A stretch of 64,000 bases of DNA, taken from NCBI RefSeq assembly GCF_042683665.1, contig NZ_JBHUOO010000046.1. The stretch is one strand, 5' to 3'. Under the pieces are notes generated by a model. It saw nothing but the letters and a program-made list of their open reading frames with translations, had not been told where the DNA came from and did no database searches. Below are positions 27,350-35,984 of the stretch, one piece after another (position 1 is the first letter of the stretch; every line of letters starts with the position of its first letter). The stretch is from Leeuwenhoekiella polynyae (GTDB lineage: Bacteria > Bacteroidota > Bacteroidia > Flavobacteriales > Flavobacteriaceae). A program made the position numbers and the translations under genes.

Positions 27350-27997
27350 ATGAATAATTACGTAGTGGGGGTCGTTGACGATCACGTACTCTTTGCTCAA
27401 TCGTTGCAGGGACTCATCAATAGTTTTGATGGGTTTGAGGTAGCTTTTATGGCTCGTAATGGTAATGATCTAATTGGTAAAATGAGCCAGACTTCTAAAG
27501 AACCTGATATTATTTTATTAGATATCAATATGCCGGTAATGAACGGTTTTGAAACCTTAAACTGGCTAAATGAAAACCATCCCAACATAAAAACGATAAC
27601 CTTATCTATGGATGATGAAGAAGAAACCATTATCAATATGCTTAAGGCAGGAAGCAAGGGCTATTTATTAAAAGACATTCATCCAGATACTTTACATTTG
27701 GCTCTTAACGAGGTGATAAGTAAAGGCCATTTTTATACAGACAATGTGACGACGGCTTTATTAAAAGGTGTTTCTAGAAAAGATGAGGACGAACTTCAAG
27801 ATAATTTTTCTCAACGTGAATTAGAGTTTATGGCGCTTGCCTGCTCTGATAAGACTTACAAGCAAATTGCTAGCGAAATGTGTCTAAGTCCCAAAACAAT
27901 AGATAATTACCGCGATACTTTATTTAGAAAACTGGAAGTTCGCAGTAGAATAGGCCTGGTTCTATATGCTTTAAAGAATAAAATAGTGAGCAATTAG
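27350..27997 (+). CDS. NarL/FixJ (LuxR) family response regulator
   Basis: 215 residues. The receiver domain has phospho-acceptor Asp 58 in IILLDINMPVMNG, the acidic pair in VGVVDDH and the conserved Lys in YLLKDIHPD. The C-terminal LuxR-type helix-turn-helix reads LACSDKTYKQIASEMCLSPKTIDNYRDTLFRKL. It pairs with the kinase encoded just upstream. Its targets are unknown; ACCCCTAT-type motifs near 23332, 25212 and 14387 resemble NarL heptamers (TACYNMT) and are candidates. It ends 4 bp inside the convergent DinB-like gene. Confidence 0.95.
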   Translation: MNNYVVGVVDDHVLFAQSLQGLINSFDGFEVAFMARNGNDLIGKMSQTSKEPDIILLDINMPVMNGFETLNWLNENHPNIKTITLSMDDEEETIINMLKAGSKGYLLKDIHPDTLHLALNEVISKGHFYTDNVTTALLKGVSRKDEDELQDNFSQRELEFMALACSDKTYKQIASEMCLSPKTIDNYRDTLFRKLEVRSRIGLVLYALKNKIVSN

Positions 27998-28506
27998 TCT
28001 GCTTTTAAAACACTAACTGTTACAAGTAGCTGGCCTAGATGTCGTTGGCTGTGCTCACCGGCATGAAAGAGTAAACCAAATAGCGTGGATGGTAATTCTT
28101 TTCTTCCAACCGTTCGGGTTTCTGTGAGAGTTTCTGAATCTAAAGTTTTAAAAAAACTTAAAGCTTCTTCAACGTTATCTTCAAAAGCTTTCAAGAGTTC
28201 TTTTATTGATAGTGCATTATTTTGAACTCCTTCGAGTTTTATATATTGAAATTGATCTTCACTTAATTTTTTAGCTTTAGCATAGGTAAGCATTCGATCT
28301 AAAACACCGGTTAAATGTTGTAAATGAAACGCAACACTTGCACGTCCTGAAGGCTTTTTCCAAAGTTTTTCCTGAGGAAACTCACTGAGCCAAAAATGCA
28401 ATTCTTCTATTGTTTGCAATAAAGCAAAGGCAACAGGTTGTAGTAATACAGGAATATCTTCAACTGGACCTCTTAGCCACACTTCAGGTTGTTTTAATTT
28501 TTCCAT
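27994..28506 (-). CDS. DinB-like (DUF664-type) four-helix protein
   Basis: 170 residues of the DinB/YfiT metal-binding four-helix-bundle family. Helix signatures are AFALLQTIEELHFWLSEFP, GRASVAFHLQHLTGVLDRML (first His motif) and LLFHAGEHSQRHLGQLL (HxxxHxxR/H near the C-terminus), placing three histidines for a divalent metal. Members act as thiol transferases or are stress-associated; the substrate cannot be told. It converges on the response-regulator gene with a 4-bp overlap, and 9 bp separate its start from the lipoprotein stop at 28516, so the two may be co-transcribed. Confidence 0.88.
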   Translation of the reverse strand: MEKLKQPEVWLRGPVEDIPVLLQPVAFALLQTIEELHFWLSEFPQEKLWKKPSGRASVAFHLQHLTGVLDRMLTYAKAKKLSEDQFQYIKLEGVQNNALSIKELLKAFEDNVEEALSFFKTLDSETLTETRTVGRKELPSTLFGLLFHAGEHSQRHLGQLLVTVSVLKAD

Positions 28507-28515
28507 AGAAAGGAT

Positions 28516-28896
28516 TTAGCAACCACATTCCCCATAAATAGGAGTAGTATAAATTGAACCGTCAGCAGCAGTAACCTTAAGTGTACCTTCTCTGTGAAAT
28601 AACTCTTGATCTAATTGAACTTCCTTCTCAATATCAAATTCAACTTTATAGTATGTGTTAGATTTGGGATCAACAGGAACGAGCGTATCTGCAATACTTA
28701 TAAAAGCCGGCGTAGCCTCATAGCTGTCTAAGTAAATAAAGCGCTGGTTTTTGAAGTTTTCTTCTGAAGTGGCATAATAACAACTACATCCCATAATTTC
28801 AGAAGGGAATCCTTCAATAGTGCTTAATTTTAAATTTTTATCTGGTTTACAAGAGAGTAACAAAGTACAGGTTAAGAGAGATAAGAAGTAACGCAT
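28516..28896 (-). CDS. Small uncharacterised lipoprotein
   Basis: 126 residues with a lipoprotein signal (FLSLLTCTLLLSC). The mature part begins with charged residues, has MGCSCYYATSEENFKNQ and a YKVEFDIEKEVQLDQ segment, and ends GECGC; the extra cysteines could form a disulphide. I do not recognise a family. It lies between the DUF5686 gene (41 bp upstream) and the DinB-like gene. Confidence 0.75.
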   Translation of the reverse strand: MRYFLSLLTCTLLLSCKPDKNLKLSTIEGFPSEIMGCSCYYATSEENFKNQRFIYLDSYEATPAFISIADTLVPVDPKSNTYYKVEFDIEKEVQLDQELFHREGTLKVTAADGSIYTTPIYGECGC

Positions 28897-28937
28897 TATA
28901 TTGTTTTTGAAGTCTAAAATTACAAATTCTAGTAATG

Positions 28938-31397
28938 CTAAAAACTCAGTCCAAACATAAATGCACCGTCTTTATTGGGACCGTTAATAGAGCGAACGTA
29001 ATCTATTCTTAAAAATTTCAGCTTACCAAAACCAAGATTACCTATACCCGCAGAAAACTCATAATAGGGTTTGTTTTCCTGTGTTATTAAACTGTGACCT
29101 CCAAGTATAAGATTTGCATTTAAAGCTCGTATTCCAGGTATTTTACCAAGAACAAAACCTTTAAAATTATGTTCCAGATGTCCTTCAAAATAGCTGTTGT
29201 TTGTACTAAAATCATAATAGGGCAACAGATTAAAACTGTTAAGATGTCGCCCTTCTATATTAATTCTAGTTTGATTGCCTGAGAAATGCTGGTAATCTAC
29301 AAAACTAATGTTATCTGAACTTAAGAATGTACCACCCCGTAAATTATAACCAAAACTTCCTTTATTTGATATATCAAACTCTTGTTTAAGCTGTGCCGCA
29401 AACTGTGTAAAATTATAATCACTGTTTGAAGCTGCAAAGGTTTGCTCGACATCGAGGGTTAGCGTTGGATATTTAGATTCACCAATATTGAATTTTCCGT
29501 CTGGATAGCTCATATATTTTTGATCAAAATTAATAATAGCTCGTGCATTAAATTTACCCAGTTGATGTGTTTGAATTGCTGCAGTATTAAAATCTTCAGG
29601 TGCTAATGGATTATTTGAGGTATAGTCAACACGGTTTTTGATCCATACCTGATCTGTCGTGTTAAAGAGCGGCGAACGCTTTTCATAAGAAGCGTTTGCA
29701 TAGAATTTAAATCCATTAAAAAGTTCTTCACTATAAAATAGTCGGGCATAATCCAGTTCATATACTTTCATATAATTACGCTCCCAGAATAATGTAGAAA
29801 TACTATTTATTAAAGTTGAAATAGGTTCTCTTGCGTTAAACTGTTGAACTTTTGTACCTCCAGAGACACCTATACTTCTGTTTGAAATTCGATTAAAACG
29901 TTTCGTTAAACTCCCCGTAAAACGTAAACGGTCATCATCTATTCCGTAATTGGCATCCAGACTAGCATAAGTAGCTTGTTTGTAATCTTCAGTCCAGGTA
30001 CTATAAAATAAACCTGTCGAGGCATTAAACCCCTGTACGGTATTGAAACGCAGTTCTGGTAACGGACCTTTATATCCCACACGCCAGCGCTCATAAGTAT
30101 TGGTGTATGAGTACCCCAACAAAGGGTCTGCAAAGCTGAATTTGTTACTCACCCCATCAATAGAATCCTTATACGGTCTAGAATCGCGTATTTCTTGCAG
30201 ACTATCTTTTACTACATAATCAGAGCGTTCTTCTATAGTTAACGGCACCGGACGTATTTTTTGCCAAAACAAACTGTCTTTTTTATTGGCTTCAGTCTGA
30301 AAGCTCAACACTTCGTTACTAAAACTCGACTTTTCAAATTGGGGTTCAAAGTTGTAATTGCTATATACAGCGGTAAATCTTCCGTTACCACCAAAACCTA
30401 GAAGTTTAAAGCTAAAGTCTATACTTTGTGAAATTTTAACCCAGAGTTCTTTTTCGGCATCGTATTTAAAATTGTGCTTAAAAACCAATTCCTCAACAAA
30501 CGGAACTTGTATCGCAGCTCCTGTAGTTTTAAGGTCTGCACCATACAATTGCCAATCATCTTCTACAACATAAATGATTCCTTCAAAAATGCGATCATTT
30601 TTACGTTTAGGTGTGACTTCAATTTTATTGATGAGTTTTTCGCCTTCGCGAAAAGCACCCACGAGCTTATAATTGTAATAATTAAACGCATTATCAGCTA
30701 TGGGAGAAACCAACTGCGAATTGATCTCAAGCGTGTTGTTGTAAAAAGAATAATCAGCCTCCTGAGCACTGTTGAAGCTAAAACCATTATCGTTACCGCT
30801 CACTTTACTCGCGGTAATCGTTTCTTTAAAATCATCAGGAGCTTGATATGCAATTTTAGAAATGGTCTCACTCAAATAAACTATACCGGTTCTAGTAGAG
30901 TCAAGCCCACCACCTAAATCACCTATTTCCTGACCTAAAAATTTCTCGGGAGCATTTTCTACACGCCACAAACCTCTGGAATAAAAGTCAGCGGTATAAG
31001 CATTTTGCTTTTTTAAGATTTCAGGTTTTTTATTGATTACTTCCCTGATGATACGATCTGCAGGATTACCTTTTGCATCTACAACTACTTCATCAAGCGA
31101 AGTGGTTTCTTCAGCTAAAACTGTATTGAGCTCATATGGAAATTGATCAATATCAACATCAACTTCCTTTGTTTTATATCCTAAAAACTGAAAAATCACT
31201 GTGTGTTTTCCGGTTTTAGAAAGTGATAGTGAGTAGTTTCCGTCACCGTTAGTTGCCGTTCCGGTAGCAGAATTTTTTAAATAAATATTTACGTAGGGCA
31301 GAGGCTCGTTGTCATTATTTGTGACTAGCCCGGTGATTTGGCTGTAACCGTTAAAACATAAACATAGCGCTAAGAAAACAAGTAGCTTTTGGGTCAT
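28938..31397 (-). CDS. DUF5686 / carboxypeptidase-like regulatory domain outer-membrane protein
   Basis: 819 residues. A signal peptide (LLVFLALCLCFNGYSQ) precedes a carboxypeptidase-regulatory-like domain (GLVTNNDNEPLPYVNIYLKN, GNYSLSLSKTGKHTVIFQFLGYK). The remainder matches the layout of DUF5686, including NPADRIIREVINKKPEILKKQNAYTAD split around residue 110, and a barrel-like C-terminus ending in FMFGLSF, typical of an outer-membrane beta-barrel. Function is unknown. It contains, in frame, a 23-nt palindromic sequence (30634-30656) that is also found in moaA. smpB lies 154 bp upstream on the same strand. Confidence 0.88.
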   Translation of the reverse strand: MTQKLLVFLALCLCFNGYSQITGLVTNNDNEPLPYVNIYLKNSATGTATNGDGNYSLSLSKTGKHTVIFQFLGYKTKEVDVDIDQFPYELNTVLAEETTSLDEVVVDAKGNPADRIIREVINKKPEILKKQNAYTADFYSRGLWRVENAPEKFLGQEIGDLGGGLDSTRTGIVYLSETISKIAYQAPDDFKETITASKVSGNDNGFSFNSAQEADYSFYNNTLEINSQLVSPIADNAFNYYNYKLVGAFREGEKLINKIEVTPKRKNDRIFEGIIYVVEDDWQLYGADLKTTGAAIQVPFVEELVFKHNFKYDAEKELWVKISQSIDFSFKLLGFGGNGRFTAVYSNYNFEPQFEKSSFSNEVLSFQTEANKKDSLFWQKIRPVPLTIEERSDYVVKDSLQEIRDSRPYKDSIDGVSNKFSFADPLLGYSYTNTYERWRVGYKGPLPELRFNTVQGFNASTGLFYSTWTEDYKQATYASLDANYGIDDDRLRFTGSLTKRFNRISNRSIGVSGGTKVQQFNAREPISTLINSISTLFWERNYMKVYELDYARLFYSEELFNGFKFYANASYEKRSPLFNTTDQVWIKNRVDYTSNNPLAPEDFNTAAIQTHQLGKFNARAIINFDQKYMSYPDGKFNIGESKYPTLTLDVEQTFAASNSDYNFTQFAAQLKQEFDISNKGSFGYNLRGGTFLSSDNISFVDYQHFSGNQTRINIEGRHLNSFNLLPYYDFSTNNSYFEGHLEHNFKGFVLGKIPGIRALNANLILGGHSLITQENKPYYEFSAGIGNLGFGKLKFLRIDYVRSINGPNKDGAFMFGLSF

Positions 31398-31551
31398 AAT
31401 AGAAGTTTTTGCTCGGAGATTAAATTATAATAAGCTAAAAGCTAGTTTATTGGCACCGCCAATGGGTTTAATTCCCAGATATAGTTTACTATTCTTTAAT
31501 TTTCTCGAAGTAAGTTTCTTTAAAGACGCTCACTACTTTTTAAGTGTTGCA

Positions 31552-32016
31552 CTAATTGTTAAAAGCTTTTTTAATTTGACCTAATCTTTTCTTAGAGTCC
31601 CGGTCTTTAATAGCTTCACGCTTATCGTATAGTTTTTTACCTTTAGCCAGTGCGATTTGCATTTTAGCCAGACCGCGATCGTTTATAAATAAACGTAATG
31701 GTACAATTGTGAGTCCGCTATTGCGCACTTCTTTAAGCAACTTGTTAAGTTCACGGCGGTTGAGTAATAACTTACGACTACTCTTAGGATTATGGTTAAA
31801 ATAAGTAGCGTGAGAATACTCTTGAATGGTCATATTGATCACAAAAAGTTCATCCCCCTCAAACTCGCAAAAACTTTCTGCGATAGAAGCTTTACCTTCT
31901 CTAATCGATTTAATTTCGGTACCGGCAAGTTTGATACCCGCGGTATATTTATCAAGAATCTCATATTCAAAACGAGCCTTCTTGTTTTTGATATTAATTG
32001 TATTGGTCTGTTTCAT
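31552..32016 (-). CDS. smpB: SsrA-binding protein SmpB
   Basis: 154 residues, the family size. It binds tmRNA and delivers it to stalled ribosomes for trans-translation. Signatures: ARFEYEILDKYTAGIKLAGTEIKSIR at the N-terminus (read in two parts), SHATYFNHNPKSSRKLLLNRRE, LRLFINDRGLAKMQIALAKGKK, and the basic C-terminal tail KLYDKREAIKDRDSKKRLGQ. TATTTTTG on the minus strand at 32031-32024, just before the start, is a possible -7 box. The tmRNA gene was not found in the window. Confidence 0.98.
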   Translation of the reverse strand: MKQTNTINIKNKKARFEYEILDKYTAGIKLAGTEIKSIREGKASIAESFCEFEGDELFVINMTIQEYSHATYFNHNPKSSRKLLLNRRELNKLLKEVRNSGLTIVPLRLFINDRGLAKMQIALAKGKKLYDKREAIKDRDSKKRLGQIKKAFNN

Positions 32017-32070
32017 AACACTGCAAAAATACTAATTTCTTAGTTGGACTACTATTGCTTTTAATTGCTT

Positions 32071-32078
32071 TAATTTTG
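32071..32078 (+). promoter_or_regulatory. -7 promoter element for the DUF6503 lipoprotein gene
   Basis: TAATTTTG fits the TAnnTTTG consensus exactly, 61 bp before the chosen start at 32139. A good -33 TTTG was not seen at the expected distance. Confidence 0.35.
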
Positions 32079-32138
32079 TGGTTAAATAACCCTAGAACGC
32101 GCAATAAATTTATAGCCGCTACCCTTAAATCAATTAAA

Positions 32139-32888
32139 ATGAAATATAGAATTCTTTATATATTAAGCGCTTTATTTATCTTTTCCTGCAAAGAAGAATC
32201 TAAAAAACTTGATGCAGATACCATCATACAAAAAGCAATTTCTCAAGTTGGGGGTAAAACTATAGATACGTCTACAATTACATTTAAATTTAGGGATAAA
32301 TACTACAGAGCGAAACGCAATAACGGTTTATACCGTTTAGAGCGTAGTACCAATGCCGCTTTTAAAGATACGTTGGATCAATTGACCAATTCTGATTTTA
32401 AACGTTTTATTAATGAAAAAGAAGTGCCTGTTGCAGATTCGTTAATCAGCTCACTTTCCGGAAGTGTAAACTCTGTGCATTATTTTTCGGTTCTACCGTA
32501 TGGCTTAGATGCCGAAGCGGTAAATGCTAAAAAGGTTGGAGAGACTACGATAAACGGAAAAACCTATTATGAGATTCAAGTAACCTTTAGTCAAGAAGGT
32601 GGTGGAGAGGATTTTGAAGATGAATATATGTATTGGATAAATACCAAACATTTTACTGTAGATTTTTTAGCTTATAATTATCACGTAAATGAAGGAGGAA
32701 CGCGTTTTAGAGAAGCATATAACATAAGAGAAATCGAAGGAATTCGATTTGTGGATTACCGCAATTTTAAACCTAATGAACAATTTCCGCCATTAGAAAG
32801 CCTTGATAGTTTATTTGCAAATGGTGAGCTTGATTTGCTTTCTAAAATAGAACTACAAGATGTTACCGTTTCTGAAAATCAAAAATAA
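32139..32888 (+). CDS. DUF6503-like lipoprotein
   Basis: 249 residues from ATG 32139; a longer frame opens at TTG 32055, but the internal start gives a proper lipoprotein signal (LYILSALFIFSC). The mature domain (DADTIIQKAISQVGGKTID, FKFRDKYYRAKRNNGLYRLER, GKTYYEIQVTFSQEGGGEDFEDEYMYWIN in parts, VDYRNFKP) resembles a Bacteroidota family, DUF6503, of unknown function whose fold may be LolA-like. It is divergent from smpB and convergent with the histidine-phosphatase gene. Confidence 0.78.
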   Translation: MKYRILYILSALFIFSCKEESKKLDADTIIQKAISQVGGKTIDTSTITFKFRDKYYRAKRNNGLYRLERSTNAAFKDTLDQLTNSDFKRFINEKEVPVADSLISSLSGSVNSVHYFSVLPYGLDAEAVNAKKVGETTINGKTYYEIQVTFSQEGGGEDFEDEYMYWINTKHFTVDFLAYNYHVNEGGTRFREAYNIREIEGIRFVDYRNFKPNEQFPPLESLDSLFANGELDLLSKIELQDVTVSENQK

Positions 32889-32913
32889 ATAGGGAGGGTT
32901 TCCCAAAGGGGAT

Positions 32914-33453
32914 TTACTCTTGGCTCCAGCTGTTAAAATCTTTTATTTCAACTTCGGTGTTGCCATTATCTACTTTTACAACATATAGATAACCATATTT
33001 AGAGTCATCAATCTCATCATATTTGTTTTCACCCACAATAGCATTTACAAAAGCTGGAGTGGTATTACTATGACCTACGATCAAAACAGTTTTCCCTGCT
33101 GTTTCCTGTTGAAATACTGTGTTATATAGATTTGTAGGGTCATAAAGTTGTATCTGCAAATCGTTTTGATTTGCTGTAGGTAGGGCAGTGCTTTTTGTTC
33201 TTTTAAAATCAGTGCTATAAACCGCATCAAAATCAACATCTTTTAATTCATCTGCCCAGAATTTTGCTCGTGCTTCTCCAATTTCTGTTAGAGCAGGATC
33301 ATCACCAGCATTTGGGCCTCGTTCTTTGTCGGAATGTCTTATAAGGTAATAGGTAGCTTCCTGAGGATCACTATTGGCCATAGCAGTTTCCTTCGGCTTG
33401 TCTTTACAAGAAAGGATAAAAATGGCGAGCAGTGGTAAAAGCAATTTAATCAT
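32914..33453 (-). CDS. Histidine phosphatase (phosphoglycerate mutase-like) lipoprotein
   Basis: 179 residues with a lipoprotein signal (LLPLLAIFILSC). The catalytic histidine lies in YYLIRHSDKERG, the family RHG-like motif, with the second His in VLIVGHSNTTPAFVN. DPALTEIGEARAKFW and VYSTDFKRTKSTALPT are further family segments. A lipid anchor implies periplasmic or outer-membrane location and a phosphatase rather than glycolytic role. Convergent with the DUF6503 gene. Confidence 0.88.
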   Translation of the reverse strand: MIKLLLPLLAIFILSCKDKPKETAMANSDPQEATYYLIRHSDKERGPNAGDDPALTEIGEARAKFWADELKDVDFDAVYSTDFKRTKSTALPTANQNDLQIQLYDPTNLYNTVFQQETAGKTVLIVGHSNTTPAFVNAIVGENKYDEIDDSKYGYLYVVKVDNGNTEVEIKDFNSWSQE

Positions 33454-33572
33454 GAGATGATAGTTTTAAGCAAATTTAACGCTTGTCAAGCAAAGATTAG
33501 CGTTTTATTAGCGCAAATAGTCTATGCTTCAGACTAATTTTAGGTATAACTAATAATTAAAAAGTCAAAGCT

Positions 33573-33758
33573 ATGAATAGTGATCAATTAGAAGGAAAAT
33601 GGAAACAAGTAAAAGGAAAATTTAAAGAAGAGTACGGTGATGTGACTGATGATGATACAACTCACGCTGAAGGTAAATTTGACCAGATGCTTGGTAAGCT
33701 TCAAGAAAAAACCGGAAAAACTAAAGAAGAACTTAAAGACTGGATTGACAAGCAGTAA
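33573..33758 (+). CDS. CsbD-family stress protein
   Basis: 61 residues, highly charged. It shows the CsbD pattern QLEGKWKQVKGKFKEEYGD, then AEGKFDQMLGKLQEKTG and an amphipathic C-terminus. Members are induced by general stress; the molecular role is unknown. A near-consensus -7 box (TAATTTTA) and small inverted repeats (GCTTGTCAAGC, AGTCTATGCTTCAGACT) lie upstream, and a strong terminator follows, so it is likely monocistronic. Confidence 0.92.
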   Translation: MNSDQLEGKWKQVKGKFKEEYGDVTDDDTTHAEGKFDQMLGKLQEKTGKTKEELKDWIDKQ

Positions 33759-33780
33759 TTGTTTTTCAATTTATTACAGA

Positions 33781-33807
33781 ACCGCTAAGAAATTAGCGGT
33801 TTTTTTA
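33781..33807 (+). terminator. Rho-independent terminator of the CsbD gene
   Basis: ACCGCTAA pairs with TTAGCGGT around a GAAA loop and is followed by at least seven T residues, 22 bp after the stop codon. Confidence 0.9.
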
Positions 33808-33834
33808 TGCGCTAAACTGTAATTTCGCAAATCT

Positions 33835-35127
33835 ATGCGAATTGTAAAATCTAAAAAGCTTCCGCTAAATTGTGATATAATCGATCTTCTTCTGGATTGG
33901 ATTGAAGATGAGCCGGTAAGTTGCTTATTTAGCTCAAATACGCATAAAGATATTTACGGATGTTTTGATGTTTTGTTGGGCATAGGAGCAGAGCATTTAC
34001 TTAAGGCTTCAGTAGGAAATGCATTTTCTCAACTCGCTAACTTTCGTAGTGAACGTAACGATTGGATACTAGGATACCTTTCTTACGATCTAAAAAACGA
34101 ACTGGAAGATCTACATTCTCAAAATAATGATAAACTCGATTTCCCGGATCTTTGTTTCTTTCAGCCTAAAAAATTGATACGAATACAAGGAGGGATTATT
34201 GAGTTTTTATATTTACCTCTTTATGTGGATGAAATAGAAATAGATTTTCAAAATATTTTCAAATCGCCTTCTTGTAAAAATGTAGTAAAGCCTTCACCTG
34301 CTCCTAAAATAAAAATGCGATTCAGCAAAAAAAAATATTGTGAACAGGTATCTAAAATGCTAGATCACATCAACCGTGGAGATATTTATGAGGCTAATTT
34401 TTGCCAGGAATTTTATACGGAAGAAAAAATCAATCCTATTTCTTGTTTTAAAAAACTCAATTCACTTTCTGAGGCACCATTTGCAGCTTATATGAGACTT
34501 AATGGGCACTACGCATTATGCTCTTCTCCAGAACGCTTTTTGGCCAAAAGAGGAAACCAACTCATCAGCCAACCCATAAAAGGAACAGCACGTAGAAGTA
34601 TCGATCCTACTGAAGATTTAAAACTCGCCGAACAACTTGCTAAAGATCCAAAAGAGCGTACCGAAAATATTATGATCACTGACCTGGTACGTAATGATCT
34701 TTCTAAGCTTGCTAAGAAAGGTAGTGTGGAGGTTAAAGAATTGTGCAAGGTATATACTTACAAGCAAGTACATCAGATGATCTCAACTGTAACTTCAATA
34801 ATTGATGAAGAAGCAGAGCCTGTTGAATTTATAAAAAAGGCATATCCTATGGGGAGTATGACTGGCGCTCCTAAAGTTTCTGCATTACAAATTATAGAAG
34901 CATTAGAAAATTCTAAAAGGGGTTTGTACAGTGGCTCTATGGGATATTTTACTCCCGAAGGTGACTTTGATTTTAATGTAGTAATTCGTAGTATTTTGTA
35001 TAATTCTGCAAAACCTTACGTATCTTTTTCTGTGGGTAGCGCGATCACAGCAATGGCGTTACCTCAAAATGAATATGAAGAGTGCTTACTTAAAGCTAAG
35101 GCGATGCTGGAGACTTTAGACAACTAG
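33835..35127 (+). CDS. pabB: Aminodeoxychorismate synthase component I
   Basis: 430 residues of the chorismate-binding family. It aminates chorismate to 4-amino-4-deoxychorismate in folate synthesis. Motifs: INRGDIYEANFCQEF, LCSSPERFL, SQPIKGTARRS (the Lys in PIKGT is the PabB-type catalytic residue; anthranilate synthase TrpE has PIAGT), DLVRNDLSKLA and GSMTGAPKVSALQIIE. The short N-terminal domain fits PabB better than TrpE. No trp genes or glutaminase subunit are adjacent. It starts 27 bp after the CsbD terminator and ends 4 bp inside the convergent Crp/Fnr gene. Confidence 0.93.
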   Translation: MRIVKSKKLPLNCDIIDLLLDWIEDEPVSCLFSSNTHKDIYGCFDVLLGIGAEHLLKASVGNAFSQLANFRSERNDWILGYLSYDLKNELEDLHSQNNDKLDFPDLCFFQPKKLIRIQGGIIEFLYLPLYVDEIEIDFQNIFKSPSCKNVVKPSPAPKIKMRFSKKKYCEQVSKMLDHINRGDIYEANFCQEFYTEEKINPISCFKKLNSLSEAPFAAYMRLNGHYALCSSPERFLAKRGNQLISQPIKGTARRSIDPTEDLKLAEQLAKDPKERTENIMITDLVRNDLSKLAKKGSVEVKELCKVYTYKQVHQMISTVTSIIDEEAEPVEFIKKAYPMGSMTGAPKVSALQIIEALENSKRGLYSGSMGYFTPEGDFDFNVVIRSILYNSAKPYVSFSVGSAITAMALPQNEYEECLLKAKAMLETLDN

Positions 35128-35759
35128 TTTAAGTCTAGTAATTCTATTTTATTTCGGTTAATTTTTAGCTTTCCTTCTAATTCTAATTTTTTAAGTAAGC
35201 GTGAAATTACTACTCTGGAGGTATGCATTTCATAAGCAATGTCTTGATGTGTGCTGTGTATTTCGTCAAGCTGGGTAAGGTTTTGCTTGTCTCTCAAATA
35301 CTTCAGTAAGCGCTCATCCATACGCATAAATGCGATACTGTCTAAGGTGTCCAGCATTTCTTCAAGTCTGTTCTGGTAGCTGTCAAAAATAAAATTGCGC
35401 CAGGATTTATATTTAGAACTCCATTCTTCCATTTTTTGGATAGGAATCATAACCAGCACCGTATGCAATTCTGCAATGGCACGTATTTCGCTTTTTCTTT
35501 GACCACGGGTAAATGAGAGCGTGAGTGCACACGTATCTCCTTTTTCAAGAAAATAGAGTAGGAGTTCGTCACCGTTTTGATCTTCTCTCAATATTTTAAT
35601 AGCACCACTAATGAGCAAGGGCATAGCAGTGATATACTGACCAATATCCATAAGCATTTCACCTTCTTTAGCCTCTTTTAAGATTCCGGCTTCAGAAATT
35701 TCTTTTAAAAGTTCTGTTTCAAAAAGATGCGCGTAATTGAGGTTCAGTAATTCTTCCAT
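35124..35759 (-). CDS. Crp/Fnr-family transcriptional regulator
   Basis: 211 residues: an N-terminal cyclic-nucleotide-binding-like beta barrel (MLMDIGQYITAMPLLISGAIKIL, YFLEKGDTCALTLSFTRGQ), a long dimerisation helix and a C-terminal winged helix (IHSTHQDIAYEMHTSRVVISRLLKKLELEGK). No iron-sulphur cysteine cluster is seen, so it is not a classical Fnr oxygen sensor; it resembles the common Bacteroidota Crp/Fnr regulators. Its upstream region contains one copy of the structured repeat described at 35785. Confidence 0.93.
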   Translation of the reverse strand: MEELLNLNYAHLFETELLKEISEAGILKEAKEGEMLMDIGQYITAMPLLISGAIKILREDQNGDELLLYFLEKGDTCALTLSFTRGQRKSEIRAIAELHTVLVMIPIQKMEEWSSKYKSWRNFIFDSYQNRLEEMLDTLDSIAFMRMDERLLKYLRDKQNLTQLDEIHSTHQDIAYEMHTSRVVISRLLKKLELEGKLKINRNKIELLDLN

Positions 35760-35784
35760 ACCTTAAAAATAGCGTTAAAAATGT

Positions 35785-35880
35785 TTTTTACTCGATAATC
35801 GAGATTTAAATGCTTCGAGAATTTTCTCGTCTAAAAATATATTATTCAGTTTAATGCTTTCCGGGCTTGCCCCGAAGTAG
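35785..35880. repeat. Structured dispersed repeat, copy 1
   Basis: An intergenic element closely similar to 57502-57580. It has alternating small hairpins: CTCGAT A ATCGAG, then CGAGAA TT TTCTCG, then CGGG CTTGC CCCG, separated by TAAATGCT/TAATGCT linkers and the shared stretch TTCAGTTTA. It lies between the divergent Crp/Fnr and yebC genes. Confidence 0.7.
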
Positions 35881-35984
35881 TTATCTAAGCTATATCCATC
35901 CCTATAAAATTTAAAAAAGGGTTAAAATACTGGCAATCTGTATACAATCTTTTATATTGATTTTAGACATAAAATACAGTTGAA

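Noticed and set aside
33478..33572. Riboswitch upstream of the CsbD gene
   Set aside because: Two small inverted repeats are present, but they do not form a known riboswitch layout; more likely promoter-associated sequence.
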